A stretch of DNA of 64,000 nucleotides from contig CAVZKP010000022.1 in NCBI GenBank assembly GCA_963775875.1, positions 62,001 through 126,000 on the forward strand, given 5' to 3'. The notes beneath the pieces were generated by a model. That model worked only from the letters and a program-made list of their open reading frames with translations. It was not told the origin of the DNA and searched no databases. This document shows, one piece after another, positions 1 to 8,651 of this stretch; within the stretch, counting starts at the first letter, position 1, and every line of letters starts with the position of its first letter. The DNA comes from AP-15 sp963775875 (GTDB lineage: Bacteria > Pseudomonadota > Alphaproteobacteria > ATCC43930 > CGMCC-115725). A program made the position numbers and the translations under genes.

Positions 1-35
1 CTCGCGGGGGAGGAAGCTGGCGGCTAGAGGCCGCG

Positions 36-545
36 CTAACCGCCGAGCACGCGATCCAGTGTCTTCACCGCGTTGTCGGCGCCAGGCTTGTCCTCGGCGT
101 ATGCGGTCGCGAGGTATTCGTAAAGGCGGGCGATCGCAGCGTAGATGTCATGCGATGGTGGATTCTTTTCGAGGAAATCGGAAATCTCCTCCATCTCGGC
201 GACCCAGCGATAGGCCTTGTCGTACATGCGCGGAATGCCCGACCGCATCCGCGCCAGCATCTCGGGCTGGCTCTCGGTCAGCTCGGCGATCAGCGCCTCG
301 CCGCAGCCAAAGCGCGCCGCCCCAGAGCATCGCAGAGGCGATGGCGGTCGTGGGCTTGGGGATCCCGGCATCGGACATCTTCAACGCAGACGCGACGCCG
401 ATCGGGCGTCGATGACGCGCCAATCGATCCACCGAGTCGCGCAAGACAACGATAGCCTCGCCGTCGGACCGGAGGCGTAGATCGTCGGGCTGTAGCCGGG
501 CCGCGGCGGTCCGCCGATGATCCCGGCATCGACGAAATCTGCGCT
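36..545 (-). pseudogene. truncated, frameshifted copy of a DUF1932-type NAD(P)-dependent oxidoreductase
   Basis: This is the C-terminal two thirds of the same protein encoded by the more complete copy about 1.4 kb downstream. The translated pieces share long blocks with that copy, for example FVDAGIIGGPPRPGYSPTIY and MYDKAYRWVAEMEEISDFLE, and both end in KTLDRVLG. The Rossmann N-terminal domain is missing: homology stops near 545, where a luciferase-like gene fragment on the other strand begins. The reading frame also breaks near position 325 (one base lost after the AML block) and near 430. It therefore cannot encode a working dehydrogenase. The family (6-phosphogluconate/3-hydroxyisobutyrate dehydrogenase-like with a DUF1932 C-terminus) is recognised from the intact-looking blocks; substrate unknown. 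Confidence 0.8.
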
Positions 546-546
546 G

Positions 547-1296
547 ATGGGCGAGACCACCCGGCGGATCACGGTAGGCACGTGGATCTCCAGCATCCAC
601 ATGCGCCACTCCTATGCATGCGCAAAGGCAGCCAGCTTGATCGCCGACGCCACCGGCGGACGGATGATCCTCGGTCTAGGCGTGAGCCACCAGCCCGTCA
701 ACGCCGCCCTCGGCGTCGATATGCCATCGCCGCTCGCGGCGTTGCGGCGCTACACCACGGAGGTCGCGGGTTGGCTGCGTGGCGAGGGTCCGACCACGCA
801 CTTGCCGCAGGGACCGGCGCCCGTACCGGTGCCGATTTATCTCGCCGCTATGACCTCGCCGACAGTCGAGTTGGCCGGTGAACTTGCGGAAGGCATAATG
901 CCCTTCATATGGTCGGCATCGCGGGTCGCCCAGAGCAAGCTGTGGGCCGCTCGCGGCCGCGCGAAGGCTCCAACCCGCGGGCCGCTAATTTATATTATAT
1001 TTGGACATGGCGCTGGGTATCCCGACTTTCGTGGGCGACGATATCGAGGCCGTGCGCCACGCGGCTCGTGCAAACCTTGCCCTGTTCACGACATTTCCGT
1101 TCTACCAGCGGATGTTCCGCGCGAGCGGCTTTGCCGAAGAGGCGACAAAGGCCGAACAAGGCGCTGGGCGGCGATTTGTTGAGCGACCGCATGCTCGATG
1201 CGATTTGTCTGATCGGTCCCCTGTCGCGTTGCCGGGAACAACTCACAGCGTTCCGCACCGCTGGGGTCGACCTGCCGATCTTTTATATTTTTAAAT
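547..1296 (+). pseudogene. luciferase-like (LLM class) flavin monooxygenase remnant
   Basis: Three reading frames together give an LLM-class flavin-dependent oxidoreductase. The first piece contains the hallmark GGRMILGLGVSHQP and the block VPIYLAAMTSPTVELAGELAEG; the second, from about 1001, reads DMALGIPTFVGDDIEAVRHA; the third, from about 1165, reads LLSDRMLDAICLIGP. The N-terminal strand-helix region before TTRRITVGTWISSIHMRH is absent, cut where the duplicated DUF1932 fragment joins. The first frame change coincides with a short AT-only insertion (985-1002) in otherwise GC-rich DNA, and the gene ends in another AT-rich patch. It is a dead gene; family members typically oxidise small organic substrates with reduced flavin or F420. 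Confidence 0.8.
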
Positions 1297-1436
1297 AATT
1301 CGCACGCTGTGACCTCGTCTCCGCCAGTCGGCGTTGAGGGGACGCGCGAAGTCATCCGCGCATTCCGGCGCTAGCTGAGGGCTGATCGGATTGGGCACTC
1401 GCTCCGCTTGCGGGGAGAGGGGCGATCGCGGTTCGC

Positions 1437-2300
1437 TTAGCCTTTCGCGTTTCCCAACACGCGGTCCAGCGTTTTGACGGCGTTGTCGGGACCGGGCTGC
1501 GTCTGTCGTCGTAGGCCGCCGCGAGATCGGCGTAGAGGCGGGCGATCGCGGCGTAGATGTCGCGCGAGGGCGGGTTCTGTTCGAGAAAGTCGGAGATCTC
1601 CTCCATCTCGGCGACCCAGCGATAGGCCTTGTCGTACATGCGCGGGATGCCCGACCGCATCCGCGCCAGCATCTCGGGCTGGCTCTCGGTCAGCTCGGCG
1701 ATCAGCGCTTCGCCGCAGCCGAAGCGCGCCGCGCCCAGCAGCATCGCCGCGGCGATCGCGGTCGTGCCTTTGGTGATCCCGGCATAGGACATCTTCAACG
1801 CCGAAGCGGCGCCGATCGGGCCGTCGATGACGCGCCAATCGATCCCCCAGTCGCGCAACACCGCGGTTTGCCCCGCCGTCGGACCGGCGGCGTAGATCGT
1901 CGGGCTGTAGCCGGGCCGCGGCGGCCCGCCGATGATCCCGGCATCGACGAAATCGGCGCCGGTCGGGCGCGACGATCTCGCCGATGCGGATCGCGCTCTG
2001 CGGGCTGACCGCGTTGCAGTCGACATAGACCGGCTTGCGGTCGAGCGCTTTCAACGCCGACGCCAGACGCTCGGCCAGCGGCTCGGCCTCGCCCGGCGGC
2101 AGGATCGACAGGAAGAAATCGGCGCCCGCGAGCAGCGCGCGCTCGTCGGCGGCCGGCTCCATGCCGGCGGTCCGCGCGCGCTCGGCGCTCTTGGCGCTGC
2201 GGCCCGACAGCAGAGTGCGTACCGTGGCCCCGCTTTCGTGCAGCCGCCGGCCAACGCCGGACCCCATCATCCCTTGCGCGATGATCGCGATGACCGCCAT
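1437..2300 (-). pseudogene. DUF1932-type NAD(P)-dependent oxidoreductase with two compensating frameshifts
   Basis: Full-length homologue of the 3-hydroxyisobutyrate/6-phosphogluconate dehydrogenase superfamily with a DUF1932 C-terminal domain. The N-terminus MAVIAIIAQGMMGSG is a Rossmann glycine-rich loop, followed by LSILPPGEAEPLAERL and, in a second frame, the C-domain FVDAGIIGGPPRPGYSP. One extra base near 1964 shifts the frame after GEIVAP, and one lost base near 1505 restores the original frame just before PGPDNAVKTLDRVLG. Because the two indels cancel, most of the domain is misread, so the gene is broken unless these are sequencing errors. The truncated copy at the window start lacks the first indel, which supports the call that the base is extra. 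Confidence 0.75.
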
Positions 2301-2331
2301 GCCTGATCCTCCAAGCAAATTTGATTGGCGC

Positions 2332-2937
2332 CTAGGGTATCGGGCCAAGCGTATGATGGGAAGGATTGGGCAGCGTCGGGTCGAGCCAGCCGCAGCGGGC
2401 GACCCACTCCTGCGTCCATCGGCCGATCGCCGCCGGGTCGGCGCCGGCCTGGCGCCAGCCCGCCCGCAACGTCGCGATCTGGTCGAGATGCAGCTCCCAT
2501 TCCGGGCCGAACCGGTGCTCCAGCATCCGCCGCATCAGCGCAGCGAGCCCAGGGCTCTTGCCATTGGTCGAGATTGCCACGGTCAGGTCGCCGCGCCGAA
2601 ACACCGCCGCCGAGTGAAAGTCGCTGCGCTGCCGATCGTCCTCGACATTGACCAGCGCCCCGGCGGCCTGCGCTGCCCCGCGGATCTCGGCCGCAGCCGG
2701 ATCGGGAACGCCGGCGACGAAAACGAGCTGCGCTCGTGCGATCTCGGCGGGCAGCGGCAGACGGCGCTGCAGCCTCGCCCCAGCCGACAGGGCGAGCGCA
2801 GGGTCGGGCGAGGGGGCGTAGATTTCAAGCGAGCTGGCGCCGGCTTCGTCGAGCAGTGCCAACCGGCGGCGTGCAGTTGCTCCGTCGCCGATCAGCATCA
2901 CTCGGATCCGCGCCAGATCGACGCTAATCGGCAGCAT
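2332..2937 (-). CDS. cysG (N-terminal domain): precorrin-2 dehydrogenase / sirohydrochlorin ferrochelatase (CysG N-terminal domain only)
   Basis: The 201-residue product carries only the first domain of CysG: an NAD-binding fold starting LPISVDLARIRVMLIGDGATA, the motif LVNVEDDRQRSDFHSAAVFR and the block LTVAISTNGKSPGLAALMRR typical of siroheme synthase. It would oxidise precorrin-2 with NAD and possibly insert iron to give siroheme. The SAM methyltransferase (SUMT) domain of full CysG is absent, so uroporphyrinogen methylation must be encoded elsewhere. The start used overlaps the end of the upstream sulfite reductase gene by 14 bases, arguing for translational coupling: siroheme is the cofactor of that enzyme. 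A longer in-frame start exists but would lie wholly inside cysI. Confidence 0.9.
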   Translation of the reverse strand: MLPISVDLARIRVMLIGDGATARRRLALLDEAGASSLEIYAPSPDPALALSAGARLQRRLPLPAEIARAQLVFVAGVPDPAAAEIRGAAQAAGALVNVEDDRQRSDFHSAAVFRRGDLTVAISTNGKSPGLAALMRRMLEHRFGPEWELHLDQIATLRAGWRQAGADPAAIGRWTQEWVARCGWLDPTLPNPSHHTLGPIP

Positions 2938-4645
2938 GTGGCCGCACCCCGGTATACCGCGCGAGCGCTCGCTGAAGCGCTGGCATCCCGACGCGGTGGC
3001 AGAAATCGCCAAATCCTTCGCCAGCGATGCGATCCGAGGCATAGACCGCAAAGAGCGGGTCAAAGGTCGCGCCGATTTCCCCGAGCGCCACCTTGTCGGC
3101 GATCAGCGTGTTGAGCCGCGTGCCGGCGAAATCGCCGCCGACGAACAGCGCGTAATAGCCCGGCATGCGGCCGACGATGCCGATATCGCCGGTATAGGGC
3201 CGGGCGCAGCCATTGGGGCAGCCGGTGATGCGAATGCTGAGCCGTTCGCGCTCGATCCTATGGCGGGCGAGGCTCTGCTCGATTGCGGCGACGATATCGT
3301 CGCGCACCCGCTCGGCCTCGGTCAGGGCCAGACCGCAGGTCGGCAAGGCCGGGCAGGCGAGCGCCCAGCGCTCGGCCGGCAGCATGTCCTCGCTGAGGCG
3401 CACGCCGTGCTGGTGCAGGATCGCGGCGATTGCCTCGCGGTCCTGGGGCCGGACTTCGCTGAGGATGATGTCCTGGCTCGGCATCAGGATCGGGTCGACG
3501 CGAAAGCGGGCGACGATCTCGCGCAGCGCCGTGCGGATCTGCGAGCGATCGTCATCGACGATGCGTCCGCTCGCTACCGGAACGCCGAGATAGAGCTTGC
3601 CGTCGCCCTGCTCGTGCCAGCCGAGATGGTCGGGCACCGAGAGGGCCGGCAACGGGCGGCAGGGTTCGAGATCCTTGCCGAGATATTCGCAGAGCCGCTC
3701 GCGCGCCCACGCCTCGCCTTTTTCGGCGATTACATATTTGAGCCGGGCATGTCGGCGGTTTCCGCGATCGCCGTGATCGCGATGCAGTTTCACCACCGCC
3801 GCCGCTGCTTCGAGCAGGTCCTCCGGCTCGATAAAGGCGACCGCTGTCGCGAGCCGCGGATAAGTCTTGGGCATGTTGTGGGTCATGCCGTGACCGCCGC
3901 CGAGCAGAAAGTTGTAGCCGGTGAGCCGCTCGCCCTCGTAGAGCGGCACGATCGCGAGATCGTTGGTCAAGACGTCGATCGTGTTGTCTTCGGGGATCGC
4001 CAGGCCGATCTTGAATTTGCGCGGCAGATAGCGTTCGCCGTAAAGCGGATCGGGCTGTTCGGCGCCGTTCGCCTCCTCGCGCCATGGCTCGCCGTCGACC
4101 CAGATTTCGTGATAGGCGCCGGTCTGCGGCAAGAGATGGCTCGACAGCCGCCGAGCATCCGCTTCGAGCCGGTCATGAACCGGGTCGCGGATCGGCGCCG
4201 GCACCGTCGTCACCGTGCGCACGACATCGCCGCAGGCGGCCAAGGTCGTCAGCAAGGCGCCGTTGACCGCGGCGATCGCGGATTTGAGGCCGGATTTGAC
4301 GACGCCGTGGAATTGGATGCTCTGCCGCGTCGTAATCCGCAACGAGCCGTCGGCCCAGCTTTCGGCGATTTGGTCGAGGCCGAGATATTGGTCGGCCGTC
4401 AGCCGCCCGCCCGGGATGCGCACGCGCACCATAAACTGCCAGATCTTGTCGTCGCCGCGCTGCTTGCGCTCGGTGGCGCTATCGCGATCGTAGCCCTGGT
4501 AGACGCCGTGGAATTTGAGCAGCGAATAGCCTTCCTTGTCGAAGGGCACATTGGTGTCGGTCATGTCGCGGGCGAGATGGCCGCGCAATTGGCGGCTTTG
4601 CAGCTTGACCGCCTCGGCCTTCGAAATGCTGTCGATCTGAGCCAT
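2924..4645 (-). CDS. cysI: assimilatory sulfite reductase, hemoprotein subunit
   Basis: A 573-residue siroheme and [4Fe-4S] enzyme that reduces sulfite to sulfide in the cytoplasm. The cluster ligands are visible as C-x5-C (Cys431, Cys437, in CPALPTCGLA) and C-x3-C (Cys476, Cys480, in TGCPNGCARP). Other CysI signatures are QSIQFHGVVK, LLGGGHGMTHNMPKTYPRLA and HARLKYVI. It resembles NADPH-dependent CysI more than ferredoxin-type NirA/Sir, although no cysJ flavoprotein is in the window, so the electron donor is open. Start chosen at MAQIDSISKAEAVK; an upstream in-frame ATG would run into the promoter. It is followed by the siroheme synthase domain with a 14-base overlap and is divergent from queA. 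Confidence 0.93.
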   Translation of the reverse strand: MAQIDSISKAEAVKLQSRQLRGHLARDMTDTNVPFDKEGYSLLKFHGVYQGYDRDSATERKQRGDDKIWQFMVRVRIPGGRLTADQYLGLDQIAESWADGSLRITTRQSIQFHGVVKSGLKSAIAAVNGALLTTLAACGDVVRTVTTVPAPIRDPVHDRLEADARRLSSHLLPQTGAYHEIWVDGEPWREEANGAEQPDPLYGERYLPRKFKIGLAIPEDNTIDVLTNDLAIVPLYEGERLTGYNFLLGGGHGMTHNMPKTYPRLATAVAFIEPEDLLEAAAAVVKLHRDHGDRGNRRHARLKYVIAEKGEAWARERLCEYLGKDLEPCRPLPALSVPDHLGWHEQGDGKLYLGVPVASGRIVDDDRSQIRTALREIVARFRVDPILMPSQDIILSEVRPQDREAIAAILHQHGVRLSEDMLPAERWALACPALPTCGLALTEAERVRDDIVAAIEQSLARHRIERERLSIRITGCPNGCARPYTGDIGIVGRMPGYYALFVGGDFAGTRLNTLIADKVALGEIGATFDPLFAVYASDRIAGEGFGDFCHRVGMPALQRALARYTGVRPHAAD

Positions 4646-4717
4646 TGTCGCCCTCTGCTGGCATGGCGATAATACGGTGCTAAGATGTGAGTGACCTAAA
4701 TACACCGTGCGTTAGTC

Positions 4718-4756
4718 TGTCAATCATATTAATATACACTTTATATATAATGTATA
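4718..4756 (-). promoter_or_regulatory. cysI promoter (-35 TTGACA) with an adjacent AT-rich inverted repeat
   Basis: The only AT-rich stretch in the first 9 kb lies between the divergent cysI and queA genes. Read towards cysI it has a perfect -35 hexamer TTGACA (4718-4723) with TATTTA or TTTAGG at plausible -10 spacing of 15-17 bases. Just upstream of that -35 is an imperfect 24-base palindrome (4733-4756, arms TATACA.. and ..TGTATA), which is a good position for an activator such as a LysR- or Rrf2-type cysteine regulator. Two TATAAT hexamers inside and beside the palindrome (4746 and 4753) could serve queA, but no convincing -35 accompanies them. Which regulator binds is unknown. Confidence 0.5.
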
Positions 4757-4813
4757 ATAGACCAGCTACCGTCGCGAATTGACGTAGAGCGCCGCCGGCC
4801 CCTATCTGCGGCG

Positions 4814-5869
4814 ATGTGCGCGATGAGCCTCGACGATTTTGATTTCGTCTTGCCGGGCGGGCTGATTGCCGATCGCCCGTGCGAGCCGCGCGAGGCTGCG
4901 CGTCTGCTGCACATGCCCGCTAGCGGAGGCCTGGCAGACCGGAACATCGCTGATCTTCCAGCGCTGCTCCGCCCGGGCGACCTGATTGTTTGCAACGATA
5001 CCAAGGTGATCCCGGCACGGCTCATCGCCCGGCGTGGCGCGGCAACGATCGAGATCACCCTTTATCGCGATCAGGGCGGCGGGTCGTGGCGCGCTTTCGC
5101 CAAGGGCGCCCGCAGGCTTCACGCCGGCGATCGCCTGGAATTCGCCGAGGATTTTGCCGCAACAGTGGCCGGGAAGCATCCCGAGGGCGATGTGACCCTC
5201 CACTTCGATCGCGAAAGCGAGGCGCTGTACGCCGCACTCGCTCGTCACGGCACGATGCCGCTGCCGCCCTATATCAAACGCCCACGTGGCGGCGATCCGC
5301 GCGACCGCAGCGACTATCAGACGATCTTTGCCCGCGCCGAAGGGGCTGTCGCCGCGCCGACTGCGGGCCTGCATTTTACCCCGGCCCTGGTCGAGGCGTT
5401 GGCGGGTCGCGGCATCGGTCTCGCCAGCCTGACCCTGCATGTCGGTCCCGGCACCTTTCTGCCGGTCAAAACACCCGACCCGCGCGAGCACCGGATGCAC
5501 GGCGAATGGGGTATCCTCTCGGCCGAGACCGCCGAGCGTATCGCCGCGACCCGGCGCGCCGGCGGCCGCATTGTCGCGCTCGGCACCACCAGCCTCCGCC
5601 TTATCGAATCAGCCGCGGCCGAGACCGGCGCGGTGCGGCCCTTTGCCGGCGAGACCCGGTTGTTCATCCTGCCGGGATACCGTTTTCGCGCCATCGACCT
5701 GCTCTTGACCAATTTCCACCTGCCGCGCTCGACCCTGTTCATGCTGGTCGCCGCGCTCGCCGGCCTCGACCGCATCAAATCCGCCTACCTGCACGCCATC
5801 GCCCAGCACTACCGCTTCTTCTCCTACGGCGACGCCTGCCTGATCGAGAGACCGCATGATCGGCTTTGA
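4814..5869 (+). CDS. queA: tRNA preQ1(34) S-adenosylmethionine ribosyltransferase-isomerase
   Basis: Transfers and isomerises the ribosyl group of SAM onto preQ1 at tRNA position 34, forming epoxyqueuosine. The 351-residue length and blocks such as FDFVLPGGLIADRP, DLIVCNDTKVIPARL, APTAGLHFTP, HVGPGTFLPVKT and LLLTNFHLPRSTLFMLVAA are diagnostic of QueA. First gene of a four-gene queuosine operon; its end overlaps tgt by 14 bases. A second ATG three codons in (MSLDDFDF) is an equally good start. Confidence 0.95.
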   Translation: MCAMSLDDFDFVLPGGLIADRPCEPREAARLLHMPASGGLADRNIADLPALLRPGDLIVCNDTKVIPARLIARRGAATIEITLYRDQGGGSWRAFAKGARRLHAGDRLEFAEDFAATVAGKHPEGDVTLHFDRESEALYAALARHGTMPLPPYIKRPRGGDPRDRSDYQTIFARAEGAVAAPTAGLHFTPALVEALAGRGIGLASLTLHVGPGTFLPVKTPDPREHRMHGEWGILSAETAERIAATRRAGGRIVALGTTSLRLIESAAAETGAVRPFAGETRLFILPGYRFRAIDLLLTNFHLPRSTLFMLVAALAGLDRIKSAYLHAIAQHYRFFSYGDACLIERPHDRL

Positions 5870-6959
5870 GGTGCTGGCGCAAGACGGCGCGGCGCGGCGC
5901 GGGCGGCTCGCAACCGCTCATGGGAAAATCGACACGCCGGTGTTCATGCCGGTCGGGACCGCCGCGACGGTCAAGGCGATGACCCCGGAGGGGGTGGCCG
6001 CCAGCGGTGCCCAGATCCTGCTCGGCAACACCTATCACCTGATGCTGCGGCCGGGGGCGGAGCGCATCGCCGCCCTCGGCGGGTTGCATCGGTTCATGAA
6101 CTGGCCCCATGCGATCCTGACCGATTCGGGCGGGTTTCAGATCATGTCCCTGGCCAAATTGCGCAAGATCGCCGAGGACGGCGTCACCTTTCGCTCGCAT
6201 CTCGACGGCAGCGCCCATCTGCTGACCCCGGAGCGCTCGGTCGAGATCCAGCATCTGCTGGGCGCCGATGTGACGATGGCATTGGATGAGTGCACGCCCT
6301 ATCCGGCGCCGCGCGAGGCGGTCGAGATCTCGATGGAATTGTCGATGCGCTGGGCCGAGCGCTCACATCGCGCTTTCGTCGAGCGTCCGGGGCGCGGGAT
6401 CTTCGGGATCATCCAGGGCGGCGTCCATCCCGATTTGCGCCTGCGTTCGGCGGCCCGTCTGGTCGAGATCGGCTTCGATGGCTATGCGGTCGGAGGGCTC
6501 GCGGTCGGCGAAGGTCAGGCGACGATGTTCAAGATCCTCGACGCCACGGTGCCGGCGTTGCCGCAGGACCGTCCGCGCTACCTGATGGGGGTGGGGAAGC
6601 CGGCCGATCTGGTGGGGGCGGTGATGCGCGGCATCGACATGTTCGACTGCGTGCTGCCGACCCGCTCCGGGCGGACGGCACAGGCCTTCACCCGGCGCGG
6701 AACGTTGAACCTGCGCAACGCGCGCCATGCCGACGACCCGTCCCCGCTCGACCGCGACTGCCGTTGCCCGGCCTGCACCGGCTACAGCCGCGCCTATCTG
6801 CACCATCTCGCGCGCTGCGGCGAGATCCTCGGCGCGATGCTGCTGACCGCGCACAATCTGCGCTATTATGCCGATCTGATGGCGGCGATGCGGGCGGCGA
6901 TCGGGGCGGGCGCGCTCGCTGATTTTGCCGCCGCCTTTGCCGAAGCGCAGACGGCTTGA
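5856..6959 (+). CDS. tgt: queuine/preQ1 tRNA-ribosyltransferase (tRNA-guanine transglycosylase)
   Basis: Exchanges guanine-34 of GUN-anticodon tRNAs (Asp, Asn, His, Tyr) for preQ1. A 367-residue TIM barrel with all key residues: Asp90 in TDSGGFQIMSL, the nucleophile Asp264 in DMFDCVLPTRSGR, and the zinc site C-x-C-x2-C (Cys302, 304, 307) with His333. It overlaps queA and is 17 bases ahead of queF, so transcription and translation are probably coupled. Confidence 0.96.
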   Translation: MIGFEVLAQDGAARRGRLATAHGKIDTPVFMPVGTAATVKAMTPEGVAASGAQILLGNTYHLMLRPGAERIAALGGLHRFMNWPHAILTDSGGFQIMSLAKLRKIAEDGVTFRSHLDGSAHLLTPERSVEIQHLLGADVTMALDECTPYPAPREAVEISMELSMRWAERSHRAFVERPGRGIFGIIQGGVHPDLRLRSAARLVEIGFDGYAVGGLAVGEGQATMFKILDATVPALPQDRPRYLMGVGKPADLVGAVMRGIDMFDCVLPTRSGRTAQAFTRRGTLNLRNARHADDPSPLDRDCRCPACTGYSRAYLHHLARCGEILGAMLLTAHNLRYYADLMAAMRAAIGAGALADFAAAFAEAQTA

Positions 6960-6976
6960 TCGCACGAGGCCAGCGG

Positions 6977-7435
6977 ATGACCGACAAGCCCATCCTGACC
7001 CAGCTCGGGCATCCGACCAGGCTACCCTCGTCGCCGGACGCGGCGGTGCTGGAGAGCGTGCCCAACCCGCATCCCGGGCTCGTCTACCTCGTCCGCTTTA
7101 CCTGCCCCGAATTCACCTCGCTGTGTCCGGTCACCGGTCAGCCCGATTTCGCCCATTTCGTCATCGACTATGTGCCCGAGGCGGCGATCCTCGAAAGCAA
7201 GTCGCTAAAGCTCTTTCTTGGCGCTTTCCGCAATCACCCGGCATTTCACGAGGATTGCACCCTCGCCATCGCCCGTCGGCTGATGGACACGCTCGCGCCG
7301 CGTTGGCTGCGTATCGGCGGCTACTGGTATCCGCGCGGCGGCATTCCGATCGACGTGTTCTATCAGACCGCCGAGCCCCCGGCCGGGCTGTGGGTTCCCG
7401 ATCCAGGGGTGATGCCCTATCGCGGCCGCGGCTGA
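6977..7435 (+). CDS. queF: NADPH-dependent 7-cyano-7-deazaguanine (preQ0) reductase
   Basis: Reduces the nitrile of preQ0 to the aminomethyl group of preQ1. The 152-residue unimodal (short) form has the family signature ESKSLKLF (Glu73 contacts substrate), the thioimide-forming Cys50 and Asp57 in TSLCPVTGQPDF. Start chosen at MTDKPILTQLG; an upstream in-frame ATG overlaps the end of tgt without a ribosome site. It sits between tgt and queG in the queuosine operon. queC, queD and queE, needed for de novo preQ0, are not in the window. Confidence 0.95.
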   Translation: MTDKPILTQLGHPTRLPSSPDAAVLESVPNPHPGLVYLVRFTCPEFTSLCPVTGQPDFAHFVIDYVPEAAILESKSLKLFLGAFRNHPAFHEDCTLAIARRLMDTLAPRWLRIGGYWYPRGGIPIDVFYQTAEPPAGLWVPDPGVMPYRGRG

Positions 7436-7439
7436 CGCG

Positions 7440-8594
7440 ATGGCCGACCCGATCCGCGAGGCGATCCGCAATCGTGCCCTCGCTTCGGGCTTCGATGCTG
7501 TGGGTTTTGCCGAGGCGCGCCTTGACGCCGCGGCCCGCGCCGGCCTCGGCGAGTTCATCGCCCGCGGCTATCACGGCGATATGGGCTGGCTCGCCGGGGC
7601 CGCCGAGCGGCGCGGCGACCCGCTGACTCTCTGGCCGGAGGCGCGCACCATCGTCGTGCTCGGCGTCAGCTACGCGCCCGAGGAGGATCCGCTGGCGCTG
7701 GCCGACCGCGCCGACCGCGCCGTGGTCTCGGTCTACGCCCGGGGCCGCGATTATCACGACACTCTGAAACGCCGACTGAAAGCGCTGGCCCGCTGGATCG
7801 ACGGGCAGTGGCCGGGCGCGCTCAAGCTCTTCGTCGACACCGCCCCGGTCATGGAAAAGCCGCTGGCGCAGCAGGCCGGGATCGGCTGGCAAGGCAAGCA
7901 CACCAACCTGGTGTCGCGGCATCTCGGCTCATGGTTGTTTCTGGGCGAGATCTTTCTGAGCCTGGCGCTGGAACCCGATCCTCCCGAGCCCGACCATTGC
8001 GGTTCGTGCCGGCGCTGTCTCGACGTCTGCCCGACCGCGGCGTTTCCCGCCCCGCACCGGCTCGACGCCCGGCGCTGCATTTCGTATCTGACGATCGAGC
8101 ACAAGGGGATGATCCCGGTCGAGTTCCGGGCGGCAATCGGCAACCGCATCTACGGCTGCGACGACTGCCTGGCGGTCTGCCCATGGAATAAATTCGCCCA
8201 GGCCGCGCACGAGCCGGATTTTCTGCCGCGCGCAGAGCTGACCGCTCCTCGCCTCGCCGATCTCGCCGCCCTCGACGATGCTGCGTTCCGCCGGCTGTTT
8301 GCCGGGTCGCCGGTCAAGCGCATCGGCCGTCAGCGGTTTGTGCGTAACGTGCTGATCGCGATCGCTAACGTGTCGCCGGGCAATCAGGAGCTTATCGGCG
8401 TGGTGCGGCGCCGCCTCGACGACCATGCTCCGCTGGTCCGGGCCGCCGCGGTCTGGGCCTTTGCCCGACTGGCGCCGCGCGCAGCCTTCGCCGCCGAGCG
8501 CGCCAGAAGGCTCACCGGTGAAGCGGACCCGCTGGTCATCGAGGAATGGGAGCGCGAGCTTGCCGGATTATCCAGCGCCAACGCAGCTCGATAG
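7440..8594 (+). CDS. queG: epoxyqueuosine reductase
   Basis: Cobalamin- and iron-sulfur-dependent enzyme for the last step of queuosine synthesis on tRNA. The 384-residue protein has two [4Fe-4S] motifs (CGSCRRCLDVCPTAAF and YGCDDCLAVCPWNK) and a C-terminal HEAT-like tail (VRNVLIAIANVS...LVRAAAVWAFARLA) as in QueG. It starts four bases after queF ends and closes the operon queA-tgt-queF-queG, so preQ0 reduction, insertion, ribosylation and final reduction are co-encoded. Confidence 0.95.
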   Translation: MADPIREAIRNRALASGFDAVGFAEARLDAAARAGLGEFIARGYHGDMGWLAGAAERRGDPLTLWPEARTIVVLGVSYAPEEDPLALADRADRAVVSVYARGRDYHDTLKRRLKALARWIDGQWPGALKLFVDTAPVMEKPLAQQAGIGWQGKHTNLVSRHLGSWLFLGEIFLSLALEPDPPEPDHCGSCRRCLDVCPTAAFPAPHRLDARRCISYLTIEHKGMIPVEFRAAIGNRIYGCDDCLAVCPWNKFAQAAHEPDFLPRAELTAPRLADLAALDDAAFRRLFAGSPVKRIGRQRFVRNVLIAIANVSPGNQELIGVVRRRLDDHAPLVRAAAVWAFARLAPRAAFAAERARRLTGEADPLVIEEWERELAGLSSANAAR

Positions 8595-8651
8595 TTGCGC
8601 GCGCCGCGTTCGCCCGGCACACTGGACCCGGCGATCAGCTACGGACCAGAC

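Noticed and set aside
2936..4672. Long plus-strand open frame of 578 codons
   Set aside because: It is the complement-frame shadow of cysI; the product is Arg/Ala/His-rich with no family signature.
4740..4813. Possible preQ1 riboswitch ahead of queA
   Set aside because: The leader is short and shows neither the preQ1-I C-rich loop with A-rich tail nor the longer type II fold; only AT-rich promoter-like sequence is seen.
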